62,644 nucleotides of DNA, taken from positions 1 through 62,644 of the forward strand of contig CAKSCV010000017.1 in the NCBI GenBank assembly GCA_934444645.1. The letters run 5' to 3'. The notes below the pieces were generated by a model. The model was given only the letters and a program-made list of their open reading frames with translations. It was not told the origin of the DNA and did not search any database. Shown here one piece after another: positions 32,515 to 39,012 of the stretch; position 1 is the stretch's first letter; every line of letters begins with the position of its first letter. The DNA comes from an uncultured Eubacteriales bacterium (lineage in GTDB: Bacteria; Bacillota; Clostridia; Oscillospirales; CAG-382). Made by a program: the position numbers and the translations under genes.

Positions 32515-33219
32515 TTAACCCTTGTAATAATCGAGTTTCTTTTCGATATAACCGAAGAAAAGCGTCAATACGCCGCTGAAAATGAGATAATATACGCCCG
32601 TATAGAACAGCGGCCAGACAAGACCGTCCATTTTGGCGAATTTTTGTGCCGCCCAAATGATCTCATACACCGAAATGATGCGTGCAAGCGAGGTATCCTT
32701 GACCAAGGTGATGATTTCGTTTCCCATGGGCGGAACGATTTTTTTGACCACCTGAAAGAGGATGATCTTGAAAAAGACCTGCGTTTTGGTCATGCCGAGT
32801 ACCGCGCCGGCCTCATATTGACCGCGCGGCATACTTTCGATCCCGCCACGGTAGATCTCGGAAAAATAGCAGGCGTAGTTGATGACAAACGCCACCATGA
32901 CTGCCATGAATCGGTCGGGAACGGTGAGTCCCGCAAGCGAACGAACGAGAAAGCCGCCGTCGCCAAGAGCGCTTGCCCATTTGCCGATAAAGCCCGGAAC
33001 ATAGAAAATGGCGATGAGCTGCAGCATAAGCGGCGTGCCGCGGATGATCCACACAAACACGCGCACCAGCCATTTGAGCGGCCGAAAACGGCTCATCGAA
33101 CCGAAGCTGATGATAAGCCCAAGCGGCAGAGAAAACAACAGCGTTAAGGCGAATATTTTCAAAGTCATTCCGAAGCCCTCCAAAAGGGCAAGCGAAACGC
33201 GGATAAATTCTTCGTTCAT
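32515..33219 (-). CDS. Polar amino-acid ABC importer, permease
   Basis: 234 residues, four to five membrane helices, with the HisM/GlnP-type start (LLEGFGMTLKIFALTLLFSLPLGL) and the EAA loop (EAGAVLGMTKTQVFFKIILFQVVKKIVPP) that contacts the ATPase. RGTPLMLQL and EIYRGGIESMPRGQYEA are family hallmarks. It probably works as a homodimer because only one permease gene is present. Confidence 0.95.
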   Translation of the reverse strand: MNEEFIRVSLALLEGFGMTLKIFALTLLFSLPLGLIISFGSMSRFRPLKWLVRVFVWIIRGTPLMLQLIAIFYVPGFIGKWASALGDGGFLVRSLAGLTVPDRFMAVMVAFVINYACYFSEIYRGGIESMPRGQYEAGAVLGMTKTQVFFKIILFQVVKKIVPPMGNEIITLVKDTSLARIISVYEIIWAAQKFAKMDGLVWPLFYTGVYYLIFSGVLTLFFGYIEKKLDYYKG

Positions 33220-33261
33220 GTCGTTTGATAAATCCTTTCCGGTGAGGTGTGCGGTTTTCTG

Positions 33262-33351
33262 TTTCTTGCGGCAGAAAATCTGACGGCGGAAAACCGAAAG
33301 ATTTGCTGCCGCAAGAAAGGCAGAAAGCCCGTTTTCTGCGAGCTTTCTGCC
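33262..33351 (-). terminator. Two intergenic hairpins between binding-protein and permease genes
   Basis: TTTCTTGCGGCAG (33262-33274) pairs with CTGCCGCAAGAAA (33306-33318), and GGCAGAAAGC (33319-33328) with GCTTTCTGCC (33342-33351). Such structures after the binding-protein gene usually stabilise its mRNA or stop part of the transcription, giving excess lipoprotein over membrane parts. Confidence 0.6.
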
Positions 33352-33369
33352 GATCAGGCAAAGCTTTTC

Positions 33370-34257
33370 TTATTCGGCGTCGAGAGCGAGCGTCAAATCG
33401 TACTTTTCGGCAAGAGCCGGAAGCGTACCGTCTTTGTTCAACTCATCGATGATGCCGTTGACCTTTTCGGCGAGGTCGGAATCCTTGCGGAAGCCGATGC
33501 CGTATTCTTCGGAGGTGAGGGAGAGACCGTAGGTAAGGCCGGCGTAGTTGGTGCCTTCACCGGTCATGGCATTTGCCATGGTGATATCGATGACGCAGGC
33601 GTCCTCCGCACCGGCGGCAACCTCCATGAGGGCGTCTGCCTGGGTGCTGACTTCGGTAGCGGTGTAACCGGCATCGGTGATGGCGGCTGCTCCGGCAGAA
33701 CCGGCTTCAGCGACAAAGGTGAGATCCTTTAAGGCTTCGACGGTGGTGTAATCGGCGATCTTGTCCTTGTTCATGACGAGAACCTGTGCGTTGACGACAT
33801 AGGGCTTCGAGCAGTTCATGCTGCTAAGAACTTCATTCGTGAGCGTCATGCCGTTCCAAACGCAGTCGATGGCTTTGGAATTGAGTTCGAAAACCTTGTT
33901 GTCCCAGTCGATTTCCACGAATTCGACTTTTACGCCGAGCTTTGCAGCAACGGCTTCGGCAAACTCGGTATCAAAACCGGTCCATTGACCGTCTTCTTGG
34001 TAGTTCATGGGAGCGTATTCGGTGATACCGACTACGAGCGTGCCTTTGTCGGTGACGTAAGCAAGGTCGCTGTCTGTTTTTGTTTCATCGTCGGCGTTTT
34101 GGTCGTCGGTGCCGGCGTTTTCGCCGACGTTCTGTTCATTCTGAACATCCTTGTTATCCGGATCGTCGGTGACGGTTTCTTTTTTGCCGCAGGCGGTGAA
34201 AGCGATAAGGCTGGCTGCCATCAAGAGGGCAAGTACAATAGCAAGTGTTTTTTTCAT
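33370..34257 (-). CDS. Polar amino-acid ABC importer, substrate-binding lipoprotein
   Basis: 295 residues. A lipoprotein signal ends at Cys23 (LIAFTACGKK), followed by an acidic linker (about 25-65). The mature part is a family-3 solute-binding domain: GTLVVGITEYAPMNYQEDGQWTGFDTEFAEAVAAKLGVKVEFVEIDWD and CSKPYVVNAQVLV. The linker keeps it tethered on the outer face of the membrane. Transcribed from a consensus promoter upstream and ahead of the permease and ATPase genes. Confidence 0.93.
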   Translation of the reverse strand: MKKTLAIVLALLMAASLIAFTACGKKETVTDDPDNKDVQNEQNVGENAGTDDQNADDETKTDSDLAYVTDKGTLVVGITEYAPMNYQEDGQWTGFDTEFAEAVAAKLGVKVEFVEIDWDNKVFELNSKAIDCVWNGMTLTNEVLSSMNCSKPYVVNAQVLVMNKDKIADYTTVEALKDLTFVAEAGSAGAAAITDAGYTATEVSTQADALMEVAAGAEDACVIDITMANAMTGEGTNYAGLTYGLSLTSEEYGIGFRKDSDLAEKVNGIIDELNKDGTLPALAEKYDLTLALDAE

Positions 34258-34300
34258 GATTGTTTACTCCTTTATTGCTTTAATTTACTGAAGTGAGGCT

Positions 34301-34329
34301 ATTATAGCATGATTTTTTTTGTTTGTCAA
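34301..34329 (-). promoter_or_regulatory. Consensus promoter of the amino-acid importer operon
   Basis: Minus-strand TTGACA (34329-34324), 17-bp spacer, TATAAT (34306-34301): both boxes match consensus exactly. Confidence 0.92.
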
Positions 34330-34417
34330 GGCTTTTTTTGAAAATTGGCTAAAAGAACATTTTTACTAAAACACGGATTGAGTTTTTGGTTATTTTTCAC
34401 AGCTTTGGCGTGGCATC

Positions 34418-34446
34418 TTGACAAGCATCAAATCATGTGCTATACT
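34418..34446 (+). promoter_or_regulatory. Promoter of the GNAT gene
   Basis: TTGACA (34418-34423), 17-bp spacer, TATACT (34441-34446). The predicted transcript starts near 34453, about 157 bases before the GNAT start. Confidence 0.88.
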
Positions 34447-34452
34447 TCATAA

Positions 34453-34609
34453 TAAATCAAAATAGTGGTCACCGGAGGACAGCGTGCCGTAGCACGTGGG
34501 TTTGCAAGCGGAAATAAGCGTGCAAGCCGCCTGTCGGATAAGGTGTCGAGTGCGCTCGGTTTAAGACTTTTTGTCGAAACCGGGCTTATTTTTTTGAGGA
34601 GGAATGAAA
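34453..34609 (+). ncRNA. Structured 5' leader, possible riboswitch or attenuator
   Basis: The leader can fold into GACAG/CTGTC (34478-34482, 34531-34535) enclosing two hairpins, CGTGC-CGTA-GCACG (34483-34496) and TTGCA/TGCAA (34502-34506, 34521-34525). Then follow CGAG/CTCG (34547-34558) and CGGTTT/AAACCG (34557-34562, 34577-34582), the last just before seven T (34589-34595). AGGAGG and the ATG come right after. A closed multi-stem domain followed by a terminator-like stem fits a riboswitch or attenuator, but it matches none of the classes whose consensus I know. Confidence 0.45.
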
Positions 34610-35191
34610 ATGAGATTTACCAAAGTAACCTTATGTCCGTTGACGGAAAACGATCGTGAAGCGTTTGTTTTAGGGAATCAAGAAGCTTTTCGGTACGGCG
34701 CATTGGAGGAATTCGGGTTGCGCGACAATCACCTTGACCGTGACGGCGAAATCATATCAAGGGAAACAATCGAGTGTTGTTTGAATGATCCATGCTGCGA
34801 AGCATACCGTATTGTGTGTGACGGAAAAACGGTCGGTGGTGTGGTGCTTCGCATTGACGCTTTAACGCATCGCAATGAGTTGGAACTGTTGTTTGTGTCG
34901 CCGAAAGAGCATGGAAAGGGCATTGGTTACGGTGCTTGGCAGGCTGTGGAGGCACTTCATCCGGAAACCAGCGTGTGGGAAACCTGTACGCCGTATTTCG
35001 ATAAGCGAAATTTGCATTTTTATATCAATAAATGCGGCTTTCATGCGGTAGAGTTTTGGTGTGAATACAATCCGGAGCCGCCGGACGCAGAGGAAGCCGC
35101 TTGCAAAAAAGCCCATACGCCCTCTGATGAAGGTCCGGATGAAATGTTCCGCTTTGAAAAGGTTATGAAGCCGACAGCGGCACAAGAGTAA
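34610..35191 (+). CDS. GNAT-family N-acetyltransferase
   Basis: 193 residues from ATG 34610, seven bases after AGGAGG; an in-frame ATG at 34604 is too close to the site. The GNAT fold is visible as ITRxx-like start (LCPLTENDREAF), beta strands with GKTVGGVVLRID, LELLFVSPKEHGKGIGYGAWQAVE (acetyl-CoA binding Q/H-x-x-G-x-G) and the C-terminal NLHFYINKCGFHAVEF. Transfers an acetyl group to an amine on a small molecule, peptide or antibiotic; substrate unknown. It is alone behind a long structured leader, so its expression may respond to a ligand. Confidence 0.9.
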   Translation: MRFTKVTLCPLTENDREAFVLGNQEAFRYGALEEFGLRDNHLDRDGEIISRETIECCLNDPCCEAYRIVCDGKTVGGVVLRIDALTHRNELELLFVSPKEHGKGIGYGAWQAVEALHPETSVWETCTPYFDKRNLHFYINKCGFHAVEFWCEYNPEPPDAEEAACKKAHTPSDEGPDEMFRFEKVMKPTAAQE

Positions 35192-35207
35192 AATTCACAG
35201 GACGCAC

Positions 35208-35236
35208 TTGCATTTTTGCAATTTTATTGGTATAAT
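35208..35236 (+). promoter_or_regulatory. Promoter of the DUF362 gene
   Basis: TTGCAT (35208-35213), 17-bp spacer, TATAAT (35231-35236), then AAGGAGTG before the ATG at 35297. Confidence 0.8.
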
Positions 35237-35296
35237 AAAAATAGCGAACGGAAAAACGCATCGTGGTGATGAAAAACAAAAATAAGGAGTGTTCGT

Positions 35297-36160
35297 ATGC
35301 CAGCAAAAGTCTATTTTACCAAAGAAATCTGTCCCGAAAACGTGATCAAGCTGTACCAAGCGGTCGGCAAGACGCTTTCCGGCAAAACAGCCATTAAGCT
35401 GCACTCGGGCGAGGTGGGCAACCAAAACTTCTTAAAGCCGGATTTCTGGAAACCCATCATATCCCATGTCGGCGGCACGGTCTGCGAATGCAACACGGCG
35501 TATGAAGGTGAGCGCAACACCACCGCAAAGCACCGCATTACACTTGAAATGCACGGCTGGAGCACCAATTTTGATGTTGATCTTCTCGACGCGAAAGGTC
35601 CGGATATGGTTCTCGAAATCCCGAACGGAAAAATCATAAGGAAGAATTATGTCGGCAAGGATTTGGCGAACTACGATTCGCTGCTTGTGCTTTCGCATTT
35701 CAAAGGACATCCCATGGGCGGCTACGGCGGCGCACTCAAGCAGCTTTCCATCGGCATTGCCTCGTCTTTCGGCAAGGCGTATATCCATGGCGCAGGCAAG
35801 CCGGAAAATATTTGGACGGCTGACCACGACAGCTTTTTGGAGGCCATGGCGGACGCAGCTTCGTCGGTCGTGGACTATTTCGGCGGCAAAGCGGTGTATA
35901 TAAACGTCATGAAAAACATGTCGGTAGACTGCGATTGCTGTGCGGTGGCGGAGGATCCGTGCATGAAGGATATCGGTATACTTGCGTCGGAGGATCCGAT
36001 CGCGATCGACCGCGCGTGCTTGGATTTGGTCTATGCGTCGGATGATCCCGGAAGAGACCATCTCATCGAGCGGATTGAATCGCGTAACGGTGCGCATACC
36101 ATCGATGCCGCCTATGCGCTCGGCTTTGGCGAAAAAGAATATTCGCTTATTGAGCTGTAA
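35297..36160 (+). CDS. DUF362 protein
   Basis: 287 residues. The DUF362 pattern is present: ALKLHSGE-like AIKLHSGEVGN near the start, NTAYEGERNTT, HFKGHPMGGYGGALKQLSIGIASS and the C-terminal CDCCAVAEDPCMKDIGILASEDPIAIDRACLDL. The conserved Cys residues in the last motif could bind an iron-sulfur cluster, and many homologues carry a ferredoxin domain, which is absent here. The function of this common anaerobe protein is not established. Confidence 0.9.
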   Translation: MPAKVYFTKEICPENVIKLYQAVGKTLSGKTAIKLHSGEVGNQNFLKPDFWKPIISHVGGTVCECNTAYEGERNTTAKHRITLEMHGWSTNFDVDLLDAKGPDMVLEIPNGKIIRKNYVGKDLANYDSLLVLSHFKGHPMGGYGGALKQLSIGIASSFGKAYIHGAGKPENIWTADHDSFLEAMADAASSVVDYFGGKAVYINVMKNMSVDCDCCAVAEDPCMKDIGILASEDPIAIDRACLDLVYASDDPGRDHLIERIESRNGAHTIDAAYALGFGEKEYSLIEL

Positions 36161-36179
36161 AACAAAAAGGCAAATTTTT

Positions 36180-36210
36180 CGGGAGCCGTGCGCCGCACGG
36201 CTCCCGTTTT
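36180..36210. terminator. Bidirectional terminator
   Basis: CGGGAGCCGTGCG (36180-36192) is complementary to CGCACGGCTCCCG (36194-36206), followed by TTTT on the plus strand and AAAATTTT-type runs on the other side. It separates convergent genes. Confidence 0.85.
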
Positions 36211-36227
36211 GCGGGAAAAGCTGATTT

Positions 36228-36431
36228 TTACATTTGTTTTTTGACGACGCTGTATTCGTCGTACTGTCTGAAATACGGGCAATTCTGGAATTTTCCCTTC
36301 ATAAAATACAGCATTTCGTCCTCATCGAGCGCCATGTGGCAGACGGCAAGACCGGTGTCCTCGTCCTCGTGGAAATAAAGGCAAAAATCACAATTGGTTG
36401 CTTTCGGCTGCTTATTTTGTTCTTTACGCAT
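36228..36431 (-). CDS. DUF6472 small Cys protein
   Basis: 67 residues from ATG 36431 with AAAGGAG upstream; the longer frame runs into the next gene and is not needed. ATNCDFCLYFHEDEDTGLAVCHMALDEDEMLYFMKGKFQNCPYFRQYDEYSVVKKQM is seen in parts: CDFC, a middle Cys, LDEDEM, CPYF and DEY...KKQ. This is a widely conserved small clostridial protein, probably metal-binding, of unknown function. It follows the metal-exporter gene. Confidence 0.8.
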   Translation of the reverse strand: MRKEQNKQPKATNCDFCLYFHEDEDTGLAVCHMALDEDEMLYFMKGKFQNCPYFRQYDEYSVVKKQM

Positions 36432-36457
36432 GGTAATGCTCCTTTCTTTTTGTTGCT

Positions 36458-37630
36458 TCAAACATAACTGCGGTCAACTGTGATGATGGCGAAATAGCGT
36501 GTGTTTTGCAAAGAGCTCAAATAATCCCGAAGGGATTTTTTTATTTCAGTGTCGCTTAACTTGCTGTCATATGGCACGACGATATCAAATATCACATTGG
36601 TGTGCGTGCGTCCCTTGACCAGCCGGAAATCGTGCAAGGTCATTTCTCGTGAAAGAGTTTTATGCGTAAATTCGGTCAACTGCCGCTTAAGCTCCTCGGC
36701 TTCCTCGTCACCGACCGAAACGGGATCCATGTGGATGACCGCGCTGCAGCCCATTTTTTCAGCAATGTACCGTTCGATGTTGTCGATCACATCATGCGTC
36801 TTGCAAAAATCGGCGTGTTCGTCCACTTCGGCGTGAAGCGAGACCATCACGCGGCCCGGCCCGTAATCGTGGACGACCAAATCATGAATGCCTTTTACCT
36901 CGGGATGAGACATAACAATGCTTTTGATCTCATTGACAAATTCTTCCTTCGGCGGCTGACCGAGCAAGGGGCCGATGGTATCGCGTGCGGCGCTGAAGCC
37001 GGTATACAGAATGAAGAGAGCCACGGCAAGACCGCAATATCCATCGAGATTGAGCTTGGAAAACGAGCTGAACAGGGTGACGAGAAATACCGCGCTTGTC
37101 GAGACCACATCGGAACGGCTGTCGGCGGCGGTGGCTTTCATGGAGACTGAATCGATTTTATTGCCGATCGCGCGGTTGTAAAAGCTCATATAGAGCTTAA
37201 CGGCGATCGATACGGCGAGTGCAATAAAGGTGAGGAGGCTTGCGTCTACCGCTTCGGGACGCAGAATCTTTTCGAAGGAGCTTTTGGCAAGCTCAAGACC
37301 CATGAGCATAATGACAAGCGATACGATGAGTCCCGAAATGTATTCAAACCGTCCGTGCCCGAACGGATGCTCCTTATCCGGCTTTTCGGCGGCAAGCTTA
37401 AAACCGATGAGCGTGATGACCGAGCTTCCGGCGTCCGAAAGGTTGTTGAATGCGTCGGCTGTTACGGCAACCGAGCCGGAAAGGATACCGGCGGCAAGCT
37501 TAAAGGCAAACAACAGAACGTTGAGGAAAATACCGACAAGCCCGCATAAAATGCCGTAAGCGGTGCGCACGGACGGCGTGTGGTAATCGCGGTAATTCTT
37601 GATAAAGAGACGGCTGAGCAGTGTTATCAT
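36458..37630 (-). CDS. Cation diffusion facilitator (metal exporter)
   Basis: 390 residues with six membrane helices in the first ~220 (ILCGLVGIFLNVLLFAFKLAAGILSG onward). Metal site residues are in DAFNNLSDAGSS (helix 2) and DSRSDVVSTS (helix 5), and HPFGHGRFEY lies in the following loop, as in FieF/MamB-type transporters. The C-terminal cytosolic ferredoxin-like domain (HDLVVHDYGPGRVMVSLHAEVD) is followed by an extra ~90 residues with a second similar fold. It exports Zn, Fe or Mn using the proton gradient. The substrate cannot be told from these residues alone. Confidence 0.93.
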   Translation of the reverse strand: MITLLSRLFIKNYRDYHTPSVRTAYGILCGLVGIFLNVLLFAFKLAAGILSGSVAVTADAFNNLSDAGSSVITLIGFKLAAEKPDKEHPFGHGRFEYISGLIVSLVIMLMGLELAKSSFEKILRPEAVDASLLTFIALAVSIAVKLYMSFYNRAIGNKIDSVSMKATAADSRSDVVSTSAVFLVTLFSSFSKLNLDGYCGLAVALFILYTGFSAARDTIGPLLGQPPKEEFVNEIKSIVMSHPEVKGIHDLVVHDYGPGRVMVSLHAEVDEHADFCKTHDVIDNIERYIAEKMGCSAVIHMDPVSVGDEEAEELKRQLTEFTHKTLSREMTLHDFRLVKGRTHTNVIFDIVVPYDSKLSDTEIKKSLRDYLSSLQNTRYFAIITVDRSYV

Positions 37631-37689
37631 ATAATTCTTCCAAACGTATGCCGTGAGGGAATAACGAAAACGTTGTTCCGGACAAGCAC

Positions 37690-39012
37690 TTATTTTGCAG
37701 CGTATTGCGGCATTTCGGCTTCTTGCTCCGTTTTGGCGTTGGAGAGCATAAGCTTGATGCGGTTTTCTTGGTTGATTTTAGTCGCACCGGCGTCATAATC
37801 GACAGCGACGATGTTGGCATTCGGATATTTCTCTTTTAACGGCTTCATCATGCCTTTGCCGACAATGTGATTGGGCAGGCAGCCGAAGGGCTGGGCACAC
37901 ACAATGTTGTTCACGCCCTCTTCGATAAGCTCTGCCATTTCGGCGGTCAGCAGCCAGCCTTCGCCCATTTTGGCGCCGTGGCTGATAAGACCGTCGGCGA
38001 GCTTTATGACATGGCTGAAGGGCGTGGGCGGATCAAACACGCCCTGCGCGTTGATCAAATCGATGATATCCTTTTGCTTTTTCTCGAAGTATTTGAGTGC
38101 CAGGCCAAACACAAGGCCTTTGCCTTTTTTCATTCCCAAAAGCTTTGCATCGGTAACCGAATTGCAGCAGGTGAACATACAGAAGTCGATGAGTCCCGGC
38201 ATGACCACCTCGGCGTTTTCGGAAAGCAAGAATTTCTCAAGCTCGTTGTTGCCGAGCGGCGAAAACTTGACGAAGATCTCGCCGACAATGCCAACACGCA
38301 CCTTTTTTTCGGCAGAGCGCGGAATGGCGGCAAAATCGGCTAAGATATCCTTGTAATATTGTTTGACGACGGCGTATTTGAACTTTCCGGTCTTTGCCAT
38401 GCCTTCGGTTAACGTATTCACCCATTTTTGGCAGACGCGTTCGGTGTCGCCTTCGTTTAATTCATACGGCAGACACTGGTTTTTGATGAGCATCAGCAGA
38501 TCGCCCAAAATGGCGGCATAGACAAGACGGATGGCGATCGGGGCTGTGACCTTGAAGGCACTGTCCTTTTCAAGACCGGCAAAGTTTAGGGAAATGACCG
38601 GAATGTGACCGTAGCCGGCTTTTTTCAAGGCCTTGCGCAACAGAAATATGTAGTTGGAGGCACGGCAGCCGCCGCCGGTCTGGGTGATGAGCAGCGCAAG
38701 CTTATTGGTGTCATACTTGCCGCTTTCGATGGCGGATAACATCTGCCCGATGACGAGCAGCGCCGGGTAGCAGGTGTCGTTGTGAACATATTTTAAGCCG
38801 TATTCGATGACACTGGAATCATAGTTTTCCAACAGAATGGCGTTGTAGCCGTAGGAACGTAAGATTCCGGTCATGATTTTGAAGTGATCCGGCAGCATGG
38901 TCGGTACAAGGATCGTGTAATCGAGCATGCTTTTGTCGAACACCACGTGGTCGGCGGAATGCACGTCGCACGAAGCGCAGTTTTTGCATTGATTCTGCTT
39001 GTTTTCGCTCAT
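37690..39012 (-). CDS. 2-hydroxyacyl-CoA dehydratase activator-related protein, C-terminal half (DUF2229-like)
   Basis: 440 residues. The start has CKNCASCDV, followed by NDTCYPALLVIGQM, QTGGGCRASNYIFLLRKAL and CMFTCCNSVTDAKLLG, matching the C-terminal part of very long activator proteins (about 1,400 residues) found in Clostridia. Here it is a separate gene whose ATG overlaps the stop of the 994-residue partner by four bases (ATGA). Cys-rich motifs suggest a [4Fe-4S]-type centre shared with the dehydratase-like proteins. Its metabolic role is unknown; no dehydratase subunits are nearby. Confidence 0.85.
   Translation of the reverse strand: MSENKQNQCKNCASCDVHSADHVVFDKSMLDYTILVPTMLPDHFKIMTGILRSYGYNAILLENYDSSVIEYGLKYVHNDTCYPALLVIGQMLSAIESGKYDTNKLALLITQTGGGCRASNYIFLLRKALKKAGYGHIPVISLNFAGLEKDSAFKVTAPIAIRLVYAAILGDLLMLIKNQCLPYELNEGDTERVCQKWVNTLTEGMAKTGKFKYAVVKQYYKDILADFAAIPRSAEKKVRVGIVGEIFVKFSPLGNNELEKFLLSENAEVVMPGLIDFCMFTCCNSVTDAKLLGMKKGKGLVFGLALKYFEKKQKDIIDLINAQGVFDPPTPFSHVIKLADGLISHGAKMGEGWLLTAEMAELIEEGVNNIVCAQPFGCLPNHIVGKGMMKPLKEKYPNANIVAVDYDAGATKINQENRIKLMLSNAKTEQEAEMPQYAAK

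Noticed and set aside
34453..34609. Assignment of the leader to c-di-GMP, ZTP, THF, fluoride or T-box RNAs
   Set aside because: Key conserved nucleotides of these classes, as far as I remember them, are not in place, so it was left unnamed.
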